Part shown: piece after piece, positions 19,211 through 27,203 of the stretch
How positions within the stretch are numbered: the stretch's first letter is position 1
How the letters are laid out: each line of letters starts with the position of its first letter
NCBI GenBank assembly: GCA_963772555.1
Contig: CAVYXQ010000022.1
Span: 124,001 to 188,000, forward strand
Length of the DNA: 64,000 bases
From: Roseiarcus sp963772555
GTDB lineage: Bacteria; Pseudomonadota; Alphaproteobacteria; Rhizobiales; Beijerinckiaceae
Reading direction: 5' to 3'
Translations under genes and position numbers: made by a program
Notes under the pieces: generated by a model
Database searches by the model: none
What the model was told of the DNA's origin: nothing
The model's input: only the letters and a program-made list of their open reading frames with translations

Positions 19211-20164
19211 CTATCTCTTCGGCTGTCCGCCGACCGTCGTCGCCGCTTGCGAACCCGCCGCGACCGCGCGATCCAGCGCCTCCCCAATCTCGGCGCCCCC
19301 AAGCCGCGCGGCAAGGAAGGCGGCAAGAAAAGCGTCGCCGGCGCCGGTCGAATCTACGGCTCGTATGTCCGGCGCCGGGACCCGCCATCTTGCGGCGCCT
19401 GACGCCGCCCCGCAGCCCGCCGCGCCGCGCTTGATGACGACGAGGGGATAGAGCGCGGCGAGGCGCGCGCACTGCGCCTCGGGATCGTCCACGCCCGTGA
19501 GGACTGCGGCTTCCTCCTCGTTGGGGAAGAGGATCGCGGCGCCCCGCGTCCATTCCAGGAAGGCTTTCGGCCCGACCTCGCGCAGGAACTCCGCCGAGGC
19601 CGGATCGACGCTCACCGGCGTCGTGCCGGCGCGACGCATGACGTCGAGCGCGGCGGCGCGGGAAGACGAAGCGAAGAAGGAATAGCCGGAGAGATGGACG
19701 TGCCCCGCGCCTGCAAGCAGCGCGTCCGGGATGTCGGCGGGCACAAGCGCCTCGTTGGCGCCGCGGTCGGTGAAGAAGCTGCGCTCGCCGTTCGGGTCGA
19801 TGAGCGCGACGAGGCGGCCCGTCTGGCGCTCCGAATCTCCGACGAGATGCGGCCTGACGCCAGCCTCGACGAGCCGCGCCGCCGCGCTCTCGAAGTCGCT
19901 CGCGCCGACGCGCGCGACAAGGTCGACCGCGATGCCGAAAGAGGCCAGCCACGCCGCCTGGTTGGCGGCCGAGCCGCCGGGTTCGAAGCGGATGTTCGCC
20001 CGCCGGTCCGAGCCGTGCGCAAGCGGCCCCTGCGGGCGGACGATGATGTCCGTCATGATGTCGCCGACGACGAGAACGCGGCAAGAAGTACTTCGCCAGG
20101 GCGAGATGTCTGGGGCTGACAGCTCGTGTCCTTTGTGAATCCTCGGTGTTCCTCGTGGTTCCAT
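19211..20164 (-). CDS. psuK: PfkB-family carbohydrate kinase, likely pseudouridine kinase
   Basis: Ribokinase-fold sugar/nucleoside kinase, up to 317 residues. Seen: VLVVGDIMTDIIV, FEPGGSAANQAAWLASFGI (PfkB substrate-binding block), ILFPNEEEAAVLTG and the C-terminal signature DSTGAGDAFLAAFLAA with the catalytic Asp. The pseudouridine-phosphate glycosidase gene nearby on the same strand suggests the substrate is pseudouridine. The first 20-odd codons (MEPRGTPRIHKGHEL) come from a repeat also found in front of the GxxExxY gene. The real start may therefore be further in, for example near the VLVVGD strand; the original 5' end may have been replaced. Confidence 0.82.
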   Translation of the reverse strand: MEPRGTPRIHKGHELSAPDISPWRSTSCRVLVVGDIMTDIIVRPQGPLAHGSDRRANIRFEPGGSAANQAAWLASFGIAVDLVARVGASDFESAAARLVEAGVRPHLVGDSERQTGRLVALIDPNGERSFFTDRGANEALVPADIPDALLAGAGHVHLSGYSFFASSSRAAALDVMRRAGTTPVSVDPASAEFLREVGPKAFLEWTRGAAILFPNEEEAAVLTGVDDPEAQCARLAALYPLVVIKRGAAGCGAASGAARWRVPAPDIRAVDSTGAGDAFLAAFLAARLGGAEIGEALDRAVAAGSQAATTVGGQPKR

Positions 20165-20211
20165 CTCAGTTCACTGCCAAGAACACGAAGCTTGCACGAA
20201 GAGCACGAGGC
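20125..20211. repeat. direct repeat copy 1 (flanks GxxExxY gene)
   Basis: About 85 bases with GTGTCCTTTGTG, GGTGTTCCTCGTGG, TTCCA and TTCAC in order, then CAAGAACACGAAG. The same order of blocks recurs at 20636-20722. It contains self-complementary stretches (CTTTGTG/CACGAAG type), so it may fold into a hairpin. Confidence 0.7.
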
Positions 20212-20250
20212 AAGCCGTTGCGCCCAAGGCCGCGTCGATGGACCCCAAGG

Positions 20251-20679
20251 TCACAGGGTCATTCGCTTGATGCCTTGCTTGAGCAGGACAACGTTGAAAT
20301 TGATCAGAAATCCCAACCGACGGCCCGACAGTCGAAGATACGTCAGCAACTGCGCCTCATGGACCGGCGCCAACGCGTCGACTGACTTCACCTCCACGAT
20401 CACGGCGCCGTCCACCATCAGATCGACGCGACACCCAGCCTCGAGCTTGACCGCTTCGTAGACGACGGGAAGGGCGATCTGTCGGAGAACCGCGCTGCCT
20501 CCGATCTCCAGTTCGTGCGCCATGCAAATCTCGTAGGCCGACTCCAACGGCCCCGGCCCGAGCGCTCGATGAACTGCGATGGCGGCGTCGACTACGCCGC
20601 GCGCGACCTGCTCCCGTGCTCTCCGGCAACGGTTCGTGTCCTTTGTGCATTCCTGGTGTTCTTTGTGTTTCCATTCCAC
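20251..20679 (-). CDS. GxxExxY family protein
   Basis: Up to 142 residues. Family motif GPLESAY gives Gly-x-x-Glu-x-x-Tyr. Also seen: VVDAAIAVHRALG, QIALPVVYEAVKLEAGCRVDLMVDGAVIVEVKSVDALAPVHEAQLLTYLRLSGRRLGFLINF. The Asp-Glu/Val-Lys arrangement (RVDLMV...VEVKS) resembles a PD-(D/E)XK nuclease-like core, a relation proposed for the family; the role is unknown. The start is uncertain: a GTG at 20679 keeps the leader VEWKHKEHQECTKDT, which lies inside a repeat, or translation begins later near REQVARGVVDA. It sits between psuG and the psuK-like gene, bounded by direct repeats. Confidence 0.82.
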   Translation of the reverse strand: MEWKHKEHQECTKDTNRCRRAREQVARGVVDAAIAVHRALGPGPLESAYEICMAHELEIGGSAVLRQIALPVVYEAVKLEAGCRVDLMVDGAVIVEVKSVDALAPVHEAQLLTYLRLSGRRLGFLINFNVVLLKQGIKRMTL

Positions 20680-20722
20680 TTCACGACCAAGACCGCGGAG
20701 TTCGCAGGAAGGGCGCGAGAGA
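20636..20722. repeat. direct repeat copy 2 (flanks GxxExxY gene)
   Basis: About 85 bases repeating the blocks of copy 1: GTGTCCTTTGTGCATTCC, GGTGTTCTTTGTG, TTCCA, TTCAC, CAAGACC. Same orientation, about 510 bases from copy 1. Confidence 0.7.
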
Positions 20723-20833
20723 AGCTTGGTCTCATGGCCAGCATCGATCAAGCCGCGATCCCCGCCATCCCGCGACAGGCGGTTGAGGCGCTCCTGCGGT
20801 CGAGCAACCATCTTCGAATTGAGGAGACGCGGC

Positions 20834-20941
20834 ATGATCGATTTCTCGGTCTCGATAGGCAGCACCTATTCCTACCTTTCAGTGATACGGCGCAGGCGTC
20901 CCTCCCGCCGGCGGTTCGGACTCTCGTCTTCGTCTGCTTTT
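20834..20941 (+). pseudogene. N-terminal relic of a DsbA-like 2-hydroxychromene-2-carboxylate isomerase
   Basis: ATG at 20834 opens MIDFSVSIGSTYSYLSVIRR, very close to the start of DsbA-family isomerases (MIDFYFSIGSTYSYLS). After about 20 residues it turns into low-complexity Arg-rich sequence with no family match. A truncated leftover between psuG and the GxxExxY cassette. Confidence 0.5.
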
Positions 20942-21167
20942 GATTTCCCTGTTACTGGCCGGAACAAGGAAAAGACATTCCCTGTTATTTCTACAGCACG
21001 CTTCACGAATTTATCGAGAAACCGCCTGCAAAACAATGTCTTGCCGCAACCACGTCGCGCCGCGCGAAGGCGATTCGCTCAATGGCAGGGAAAAACAGCG
21101 AAAAACAGGTAGGCAGAATCACGGATGGGCGCCGCCGCCAGGGCGTCTGGCCCGCCCGACCCCGGCT
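20942..21167. other. intergenic debris
   Basis: No gene seen. Contains TTCCCTGTTA twice (about 20945 and 20978) and, near 21080-21105, the reverse-complement-like GGCAGGGAAAAAC, so an imperfect inverted arrangement. It is part of the same rearranged stretch as the isomerase relic. Confidence 0.4.
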
Positions 21168-22085
21168 TCATCCCTTCGCCAGCTCCACCGCCGCCTGCGC
21201 CGCCAGAATCGCGTTGTTGCGGATCAGCGCGATGTTGGCCTCGAGGCTGCGGCCGCCGGTCAGCTCCACAACGCGCTTCAGCAGGAAAGGCGTGGCCTCC
21301 TTCTTGCCGACGCCCTGCTCTTTCGCCTCCTTGACCGCTTCTGCGATGCGCTCCTCGACCATCGCCTCTTCGAGCGCGTGATCCTGCGGGATCGGGTTGG
21401 CGATCAAGAGGCCGCCCGGGCCGATGTCGCGCTGCAGGCGGATCATGCGGGCGAGGTCCTTGAGGCCGTCGCAGCGGTGCTCGAGCCTGAAGCCGGACGA
21501 GCGGGCGTAGAAGGCGGGAAATTCGTCGCAGCGGTAGCCGACGATCGCCACCCCCTGCGTCTCCAGGAATTCGAGCGTCTTTTCGATGTCGAGAATCGAC
21601 TTCGCCCCCGCGCAGACGACGGCGACGCGGGTGCGCGAGAGTTCGACGAGATCGGCGGAAATGTCGAAGGTCTCCTCCGCGCCGCGATGAACGCCGCCGA
21701 TGCCGCCGGTGGCGAAGATCTCGATCCCCGCGAGCCCGGCGATGAACATTGTCGCTGCGACCGTCGTGCCTGCCGAACCGTGACGCGCCGCGACCGGAGC
21801 GAGATCGCGCCGGGACGCCTTGACCACCCCGCCCGAGAGCTGGCCGAGGCTTTCGATTTCATGCGCCTCGAGCCCGACCCGGAAGCGCCCGCCCAGCACC
21901 GCGATGGTCGCCGGAACCGCGCCGGCTGCCCGCGCCGCGTCCTCGACCAGGCGCGCAGTCTCGACATTGCGCGGATACGGCATGCCGTGCGTGATGATGG
22001 TCGATTCGAGGGCGACGATCGGCCTGCGCCGCGTCAGCGCGTCCGCGACTTCGGGCGAGAAATCCATAAGATCCGAAGGGCTCAT
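21168..22085 (-). CDS. psuG: pseudouridine-5'-phosphate glycosidase
   Basis: Cleaves pseudouridine 5'-phosphate to uracil and ribose 5-phosphate; second step of pseudouridine breakdown after PsuK. 305 residues from ATG 22085 (MSPSDLMDFSPEVADAL), the normal length. Family blocks: VALESTIITHGMPYPRN, TIAVLGGRFRVGL, SAGTTVAATMFIA, VFATGGIGGVHRG-type segment (IFATGGIGGVHRGAEETFD), VCAGAKSILDI, NPIPQDHAL. A longer open frame upstream lacks family similarity. Same strand as the psuK-like gene but separated by the GxxExxY insertion. Confidence 0.95.
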   Translation of the reverse strand: MSPSDLMDFSPEVADALTRRRPIVALESTIITHGMPYPRNVETARLVEDAARAAGAVPATIAVLGGRFRVGLEAHEIESLGQLSGGVVKASRRDLAPVAARHGSAGTTVAATMFIAGLAGIEIFATGGIGGVHRGAEETFDISADLVELSRTRVAVVCAGAKSILDIEKTLEFLETQGVAIVGYRCDEFPAFYARSSGFRLEHRCDGLKDLARMIRLQRDIGPGGLLIANPIPQDHALEEAMVEERIAEAVKEAKEQGVGKKEATPFLLKRVVELTGGRSLEANIALIRNNAILAAQAAVELAKG

Positions 22086-22279
22086 TGGTCCAAGCGCCGC
22101 TGATGGGCCGCCATTAGGCCGCGGCCGGCGCTGCACCGAGCCGTCGCCTGCCGTTCCGACCAGGAATAACCGTACAGCGGCCGCACCGAACGTCAATCTC
22201 CGCCGCAATTTGAAGTCAGACACACGAATCGCTAGCTTTCCCATGGAAAGTCGGCGATTCCCGGATTAAGGGCGACGCC

Positions 22280-23056
22280 GTGGGTAGCCAAGTGGCGAGT
22301 TTGGGAACCGACGCGATGGACGACAAGCCCGAGGTTCCTCAGGCGCCGAAGGCCGAGAAGATCGACCTGGCCGCCGCGGTCAGACGAGCCCGGGTCGAAA
22401 ACGCCGAGCGCGCCGACGCGGTCGCGGAATTGCGCGAAATCGAGGCGGGACGACTGGCGCTGCTCGAAAGCGCGCTCAAGCCCGTCGTTCGGCAGGCGCC
22501 GCCGGGCGTCGACATGTTCGATCTCACCTTGAGCCAGGGCGAGCATCCGCGGCTTTTTCTCGACATGGTCGCATTCGTCGACATGGGGCGCGACCGGCGC
22601 ACCTACCGCTTCTTTCAGGACACGCTGCACGGCCGCGTGCTGATCGCCGAGAGCCAGCAGATTGAGAGGGTCGTTGCCGCCGTCACCAACTATGTCGCAC
22701 GCCGGCTCGTCGAGCGGGAACGCGCCCTTGCGGCGGAGAGCGCGGACCCAGAAAAGCGCGATGCCTCCGCGTTGTCGGCGCGCCCTGCGGGATCGGGTGG
22801 CGGCGAGCCGGCGCCCGCCTCGCCTTCTCCGCAGACGACGTTTCCCGGCGGCACGGCGCCGCTTGCCCCGCAAGCCGCCCCCGTGCGCGCCCGGCGAACC
22901 TTCGCTCAGCGCCTCGGCGACGCGCTGAGCTTCGTCGTGATGACGCTGGGCTCGATCACGCTCATTTGCCTCATGGCCATCGCCGGCTATTTCGCCTGGA
23001 CGCTCCGCCTGCACGATGTCTGGACGCATTGGATGGGGGGCGCGGCGCACTTCTAG
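22280..23056 (+). CDS. conserved hypothetical protein with one C-terminal membrane segment
   Basis: 258 residues (246 if the ATG at 22316, MDDKPEVPQAPK, is the start). The N-terminal half is soluble and charged: VRRARVENAERADAVAELREIEAGRLALLESALKP, then GVDMFDLTLSQGEHPRLFLDMVAFVDMGRDRRTYRF. A Pro/Ala-rich linker (about 160-205) precedes one membrane segment, LSFVVMTLGSITLICLMAIAGYFAW. I recall similar proteins in Rhizobiales genomes without a function. Upstream of malonyl-CoA decarboxylase on the same strand. Confidence 0.78.
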   Translation: MGSQVASLGTDAMDDKPEVPQAPKAEKIDLAAAVRRARVENAERADAVAELREIEAGRLALLESALKPVVRQAPPGVDMFDLTLSQGEHPRLFLDMVAFVDMGRDRRTYRFFQDTLHGRVLIAESQQIERVVAAVTNYVARRLVERERALAAESADPEKRDASALSARPAGSGGGEPAPASPSPQTTFPGGTAPLAPQAAPVRARRTFAQRLGDALSFVVMTLGSITLICLMAIAGYFAWTLRLHDVWTHWMGGAAHF

Positions 23057-23273
23057 AGGTTTCCAGGGGGTTTGGCCGGGCGAGCGCGGCTTGCAGGCCG
23101 TGTTGCCGGAATTGCGCCGAAGTCGCGGGTCAAGATTGCCGGCCGGGATCCGTGCCTCGGATGCGGCCGGCATCGTCATGACGGACCAGGCGCTGATCTT
23201 CTTGATCCGCCGTCAAGACATCCGACGCGGTTTCGGTGCCGCGAAACATTGCGCGGCGGGCAGGGGCGGCGAG

Positions 23274-24656
23274 ATGGACAGCGCGTTCTTTTCCGATCTT
23301 CTGGCTTCGATCGCCGAGCGCGGCCGGTCGGTCCTGAAGCTGACCGCATGGCCGCGCGACGCGGAGAACCGGGCCGGTTCGCTCATCGACATGTGCGGCG
23401 CGCTTCTGACCGGGCGCGGCGAGGCCTCGGGCGTGGCGCTCGCGAGCGAGATCCTCGCCCGGTACCGCAGCCTTTCGGAGGCCGATAAAAGCGCGCTCTT
23501 TGGCGCGCTGGCGAACGGCTTCGGGCCTGATCCGAAGCGCGTCGAGGACGCGGTTGCACGGTTCGCCGCGACGGGCGACCAAACGGCGGCGAGCGACATC
23601 CACTATGCGACCGAGCCGCGCCGCCAGGAGCTGTTCAGACGGCTCAATCGCGCGCCGGGCGGCACCGCGGCGCTGGTCGCGATGCGCGCGGACCTGCTGG
23701 ACGCGGCGCGCGAAGACCGCTCGCTCGCCGTCGTCGACCGCGATTTCCAGCATCTCTTCGCCTCGTGGTTCAACCGCGGATTTCTCGTTTTGCGCCGTAT
23801 TGACTGGTCCTCGCCGGCAGCGATCCTGGAAAAGATCATCCGCTACGAGGCGGTGCATGAGATCCGCGACTGGGACGATTTGCGCCGCCGCATCGATCCG
23901 GCGGACAGGCGCTGCTATGCCTTTTTCCACCCCGCGCTGGTCGACGAGCCGCTGATCTTCGTCGAGGTGGCGCTGACCCTGGCGGCGCCCGACGCGATCG
24001 CGCCGCTCCTGGCGGAGAAGCGCGCCGAGGTCGCCAAGGACCAGGCGCGGGTCGGGACGTTCTATTCGATTTCGAACTGCCAGAGGGGACTTTCCAGCGT
24101 GAGTTTCGGCAACTTCCTGATCAAGCAGGTCGTCGAGGAGATCCGCCGCGAACTGCCGCGAATCGATACCTTCGTCACCTTGTCGCCGGTCCCGGGCCTG
24201 CGCGCCTGGATCGAGACGACCGAGGACCCGGCCGTCGAGCCGCTCGTCGGGCAGGCCCGCGAACGCGGGCGCGACGAGCGCTGGGCGTCCGACGCGGAAA
24301 GCGCTGAGCGCATGCGGCGCGTGCTGGAGCCGCTCGCCGCCTATTATTTCCTCAAAGCGCGCCGCCCGGACGGGCGAGTGATTGATTCGGTGGCGCGTTT
24401 CCATCTCGGCAATGGCGCGCGGCTCGACCGGATCAACTGGATGGGCGATTTGTCGGTCAAGGGCCTGTTCGAATCCTATGGGGTGATGGTGAACTATCGT
24501 TACGATCTTGCCGAGATCGAGCGCAATCACGAGACCTACGCCAACCAGGGTGTCGCCGTCGCATCGAGCGCGGTCAAGCGAATGCTGCCGAGCGGACGAA
24601 CGCTCGGCGCCGCCGCGCCGGCGCTGCCGGCGCCGGACGGACGGGAAAGCGCTTGA
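23274..24656 (+). CDS. malonyl-CoA decarboxylase
   Basis: Converts malonyl-CoA to acetyl-CoA and CO2 (EC 4.1.1.9). 460 residues from ATG 23274 (MDSAFFSDLLASIAERG). The helical N-terminal domain runs to about 160; the GNAT-like catalytic domain contains FHPALVDEPLIFVEVALT, FYSISNCQRGLSSVSFGNFLIKQVV (catalytic Ser region) and ARFHLGNGARLDRINWMGD (catalytic His region), ending RYDLAEIERNHETYANQG. A frame open upstream to 23016 overlaps the previous gene and lacks family similarity. Acts in malonate or fatty-acid metabolism; no malonate transporter is adjacent. Confidence 0.94.
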   Translation: MDSAFFSDLLASIAERGRSVLKLTAWPRDAENRAGSLIDMCGALLTGRGEASGVALASEILARYRSLSEADKSALFGALANGFGPDPKRVEDAVARFAATGDQTAASDIHYATEPRRQELFRRLNRAPGGTAALVAMRADLLDAAREDRSLAVVDRDFQHLFASWFNRGFLVLRRIDWSSPAAILEKIIRYEAVHEIRDWDDLRRRIDPADRRCYAFFHPALVDEPLIFVEVALTLAAPDAIAPLLAEKRAEVAKDQARVGTFYSISNCQRGLSSVSFGNFLIKQVVEEIRRELPRIDTFVTLSPVPGLRAWIETTEDPAVEPLVGQARERGRDERWASDAESAERMRRVLEPLAAYYFLKARRPDGRVIDSVARFHLGNGARLDRINWMGDLSVKGLFESYGVMVNYRYDLAEIERNHETYANQGVAVASSAVKRMLPSGRTLGAAAPALPAPDGRESA

Positions 24657-24775
24657 GCCCGAGCGCGGCCAACGGTGGCGCACGACGCGGCGGCGGCGTA
24701 ATGTGCAGGCTGGTCAGCGCGAGCAACCATCGGGCTCCCTCGTGTTTGCAAATCGCCTAGCCAGGGGAGGATGTG

Positions 24776-25066
24776 ATGTACGCCGCAATCCGTCAGGTGA
24801 AGGCCAAGCCCGGCATGGCCGATGAACTCGCCGACAAGATCAAGGGCGCCGTGCCCATCATCAGCGGCGTGTCGGGCTTCATGGGATATTACGTGGTCTA
24901 CGCCCCGGACGACACCGTGACGGCGGTGAGCATCTTCAACAAGGTCGAGGAGGCGCAGGAATCGAACCGCCGCGCGCTCGCCTGGATCGAAAAGAACCTC
25001 GCACCCTTCGTCGTCGGCCAGGCTACCGCAACGGCCGGCCCGGTCATCGTGCACTCTCTGCCGTGA
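24776..25066 (+). CDS. antibiotic-biosynthesis-monooxygenase-like (ABM) small protein
   Basis: 96 residues from ATG 24776; GGGGAGG ends 5 bases before it (a GTG at 24773 would add one residue). Sequence MYAAIRQVKAKPGMADELADKI...GFMGYYVVYAPDDTVTAVSIF fits the dimeric alpha+beta barrel of the ABM/YgiN group. Such proteins bind or oxidise small molecules. No substrate can be assigned. Confidence 0.75.
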   Translation: MYAAIRQVKAKPGMADELADKIKGAVPIISGVSGFMGYYVVYAPDDTVTAVSIFNKVEEAQESNRRALAWIEKNLAPFVVGQATATAGPVIVHSLP

Positions 25067-25166
25067 GACGCTCGACGCCCCTCGCTAGCAAGCCTTGGCG
25101 GCGGCGGCCCGTTGTTGGCGCTCGCCCCTCTGCGTCGGCTGCCTCGGCGATGAGCGCCTCCAATCG

Positions 25167-25367
25167 TCACCGCGCAATCGTGGAGGTTACCGCCGCGCTC
25201 TCCGCCCAACGCGCCGAACGCGCGCCGAAATGAGCCGAAGCAAAGGTCAGCAGAAACGCCATCGACCATACGACGACGATCGCCGCAAGTGCGATCGTCA
25301 GCGGCCGCTCGTTCCGGTCGTTGACCAGAATTGCGTACGAGCCTGATTGCTGTGTAATCCCGTGCAT
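25167..25367 (-). CDS. small membrane protein
   Basis: 66 residues from ATG 25367 (MHGITQQSGSYAILV), with GGAG 8 bases upstream. One membrane segment, LTIALAAIVVVWSMAFLLTFA, then ARSARWAESAAVTSTIAR. No family recognised. The open frame extends upstream but only this part has coding character. Moderate confidence because of its size. Confidence 0.5.
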   Translation of the reverse strand: MHGITQQSGSYAILVNDRNERPLTIALAAIVVVWSMAFLLTFASAHFGARSARWAESAAVTSTIAR

Positions 25368-25540
25368 GTTCGCATCTCCGCTTGCAGCGTCCTTTTCGAA
25401 CGCGCTGGCGTGTCCTAGAAAAGCCACCGTAAGCCTAACCGACGGTGAACCGCAGTGACGTGCGTCACAGTCCGTAAGCGGCCGCAAGCGCCCGCGGCTG
25501 AGCCCCGGGAGCCCGCGCAAAAGCTCGGACGATCCTGCGT

Positions 25541-26440
25541 TCACACCGCCAGCGCCCCGCGCTCGCCGATCGCCTCGCTGTCGAGCGCGAGCCCGCGCAC
25601 TCGGGCGCTGACCCGCCACAGCCCGCCCTCGCGCTCGAGCCGAACGAGATGGTAGGCGGCGCGGTAGCGCGGGTCGTGCGCCGCCGCCGCGGCCGACGGC
25701 GCGCCGAGGACCGGGACGGCGCCGCCGACGGTGCGGGCGGCGCCCGAGGGCAGCGAACGGACGAGCTGCTTGTGCGTATGGCCGTGCAGGATCGCCTCGG
25801 CTCCGCGCTCGCCGATGACCCGTTCAAACGCCGCCGCATCAGTGAGGCCGCGGAAGGGCGCCTCGCCTTTGGCCAATGGCGGGTGATGAATGAGGACGAC
25901 ACGCGCCAGTCCCTTCGAGCCGGTTTCGTCGAGAAGCCCAGCGAAGGCTGCGAGCTGCTTTGCCCCAAGCCGCCCGGTCGCCATCAGGGGCGCCGTCGGC
26001 ACGCCCGAGGCAAGGCCGATGATCGCGACCTCGCCGCGCACTCTGAGATAGGGAAAGGCCGCCGACCCGGAATCTCCCGTCGTCCATGGCGCGAACGTCG
26101 CCTGCAAGGGCGCCATCGACGGGCGCACGTAGGCATCGTGGTTGCCTGGCACGAAACTGACGTCGCCAGGATCGCCGAGCGTCCTCATCCAGACCGCGGC
26201 GCGGCGGAATTCGGCCGGCATGCCAATGTTGACCAGATCGCCGGTGACCGCCACGTGGTCGGGCGCCTGCGCGCGCAAATCCTCGACGAGGCGTTCAAGC
26301 AGGCCCATGTCGTTGAGCCGCTCGCGCGCGCGCTTCCAATTGACGTAACCCATGAAGCGCTTGAGCCGGAAATCGGCGAGGCCCGGCATCGGCGCGGGGG
26401 CAAGGTGCGGGTCAGTGATATGCGCGATGATGAAGGCCAT
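25541..26440 (-). CDS. metallophosphoesterase (CpdA/ICC-like)
   Basis: 299 residues. All calcineurin-type metal motifs are present: Asp10 and His12 (HITDPH), Asp68 (VTGDLVN), Asn100-His101-Asp102 (PGNHD), His-His (VVLIHHPPL) and GHTH (ILHGHTH). This pattern suits a cyclic-nucleotide or related phosphodiesterase in the cytosol; cAMP is the usual guess for the family. Single gene, divergent from the NUDIX gene. Confidence 0.9.
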   Translation of the reverse strand: MAFIIAHITDPHLAPAPMPGLADFRLKRFMGYVNWKRARERLNDMGLLERLVEDLRAQAPDHVAVTGDLVNIGMPAEFRRAAVWMRTLGDPGDVSFVPGNHDAYVRPSMAPLQATFAPWTTGDSGSAAFPYLRVRGEVAIIGLASGVPTAPLMATGRLGAKQLAAFAGLLDETGSKGLARVVLIHHPPLAKGEAPFRGLTDAAAFERVIGERGAEAILHGHTHKQLVRSLPSGAARTVGGAVPVLGAPSAAAAAHDPRYRAAYHLVRLEREGGLWRVSARVRGLALDSEAIGERGALAV

Positions 26441-26556
26441 GGGCCTCGCTTATACAGCGCGGCGGCACGCCGCCGTTGACCGGCGGCAATAAGGGCGCTT
26501 CAAGCGAAAGACAACCCTGGAGCTGAACGCCCGATTCGAAAGTTCATGCCTCGAAG

Positions 26557-27123
26557 ATGACGTCGTTCCGAACCCGGCTCCGGACCCGTGTGGCCCACTG
26601 GAGCTTCCTTATGACCCGGCCGATGACCCTCGGCGTGCGTGGGGTGGTGATCGACGAAGCCGACCGCATTCTCCTCGTCCGCCACGGTTACGTCGCGGGC
26701 TGGCACTTCCCGGGCGGCGGCGTTGAGGTCGGCGAGACATGCGTGCACGCGCTGACGCGCGAACTCGAGGAGGAGGCGAGGGTCGCGCTCCAGGGCGCGC
26801 CCGTTCTCCACGGTCTTTTTTTCAACGCGAAGCCGTCGCGGCGGGACCATGTGGCGGTCTACGTCGTCCGCGATTTCGCGATCCTCGGCGGGCGCGCCCC
26901 CGACTGGGAGATCGAGGAAGCCCGCTTTTTTCCTCGCGCTCGCCTGCCCGCAGGCACGACCGCCAGCACACGCGCCCGGCTCGCCGAGATTTTCGAACTC
27001 CGAGCCGGTCCTTGCGCATTGGTGAGGGATTGCGGCGGAGACGCCGCAATTTCACCCCATTCATTTTTGATTCTCAGACTGATAGGGTTCGGACGCGAAG
27101 GATTAGCGTTAACGGCCCGGTAA
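26557..27123 (+). CDS. NUDIX hydrolase
   Basis: 188 residues. The Nudix box GGGVEVGETCVHALTRELEEEARV is complete, after VVIDEADRILLVRHGYVAGWHFPG. Hydrolyses a nucleoside-diphosphate-linked substrate; which one is unknown. The catalytic domain ends near residue 150; the last 40 residues (CALVRDCGGDAAISPHSF) look less constrained. Confidence 0.9.
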   Translation: MTSFRTRLRTRVAHWSFLMTRPMTLGVRGVVIDEADRILLVRHGYVAGWHFPGGGVEVGETCVHALTRELEEEARVALQGAPVLHGLFFNAKPSRRDHVAVYVVRDFAILGGRAPDWEIEEARFFPRARLPAGTTASTRARLAEIFELRAGPCALVRDCGGDAAISPHSFLILRLIGFGREGLALTAR

Positions 27124-27203
27124 GCCGGCAAGCGCTTCACTCAGTCGCGTGGATTTCTTCGGCCGGACGGGCTAAGGCTGGTAGGACAATTGCGGGGTGA
27201 TGA

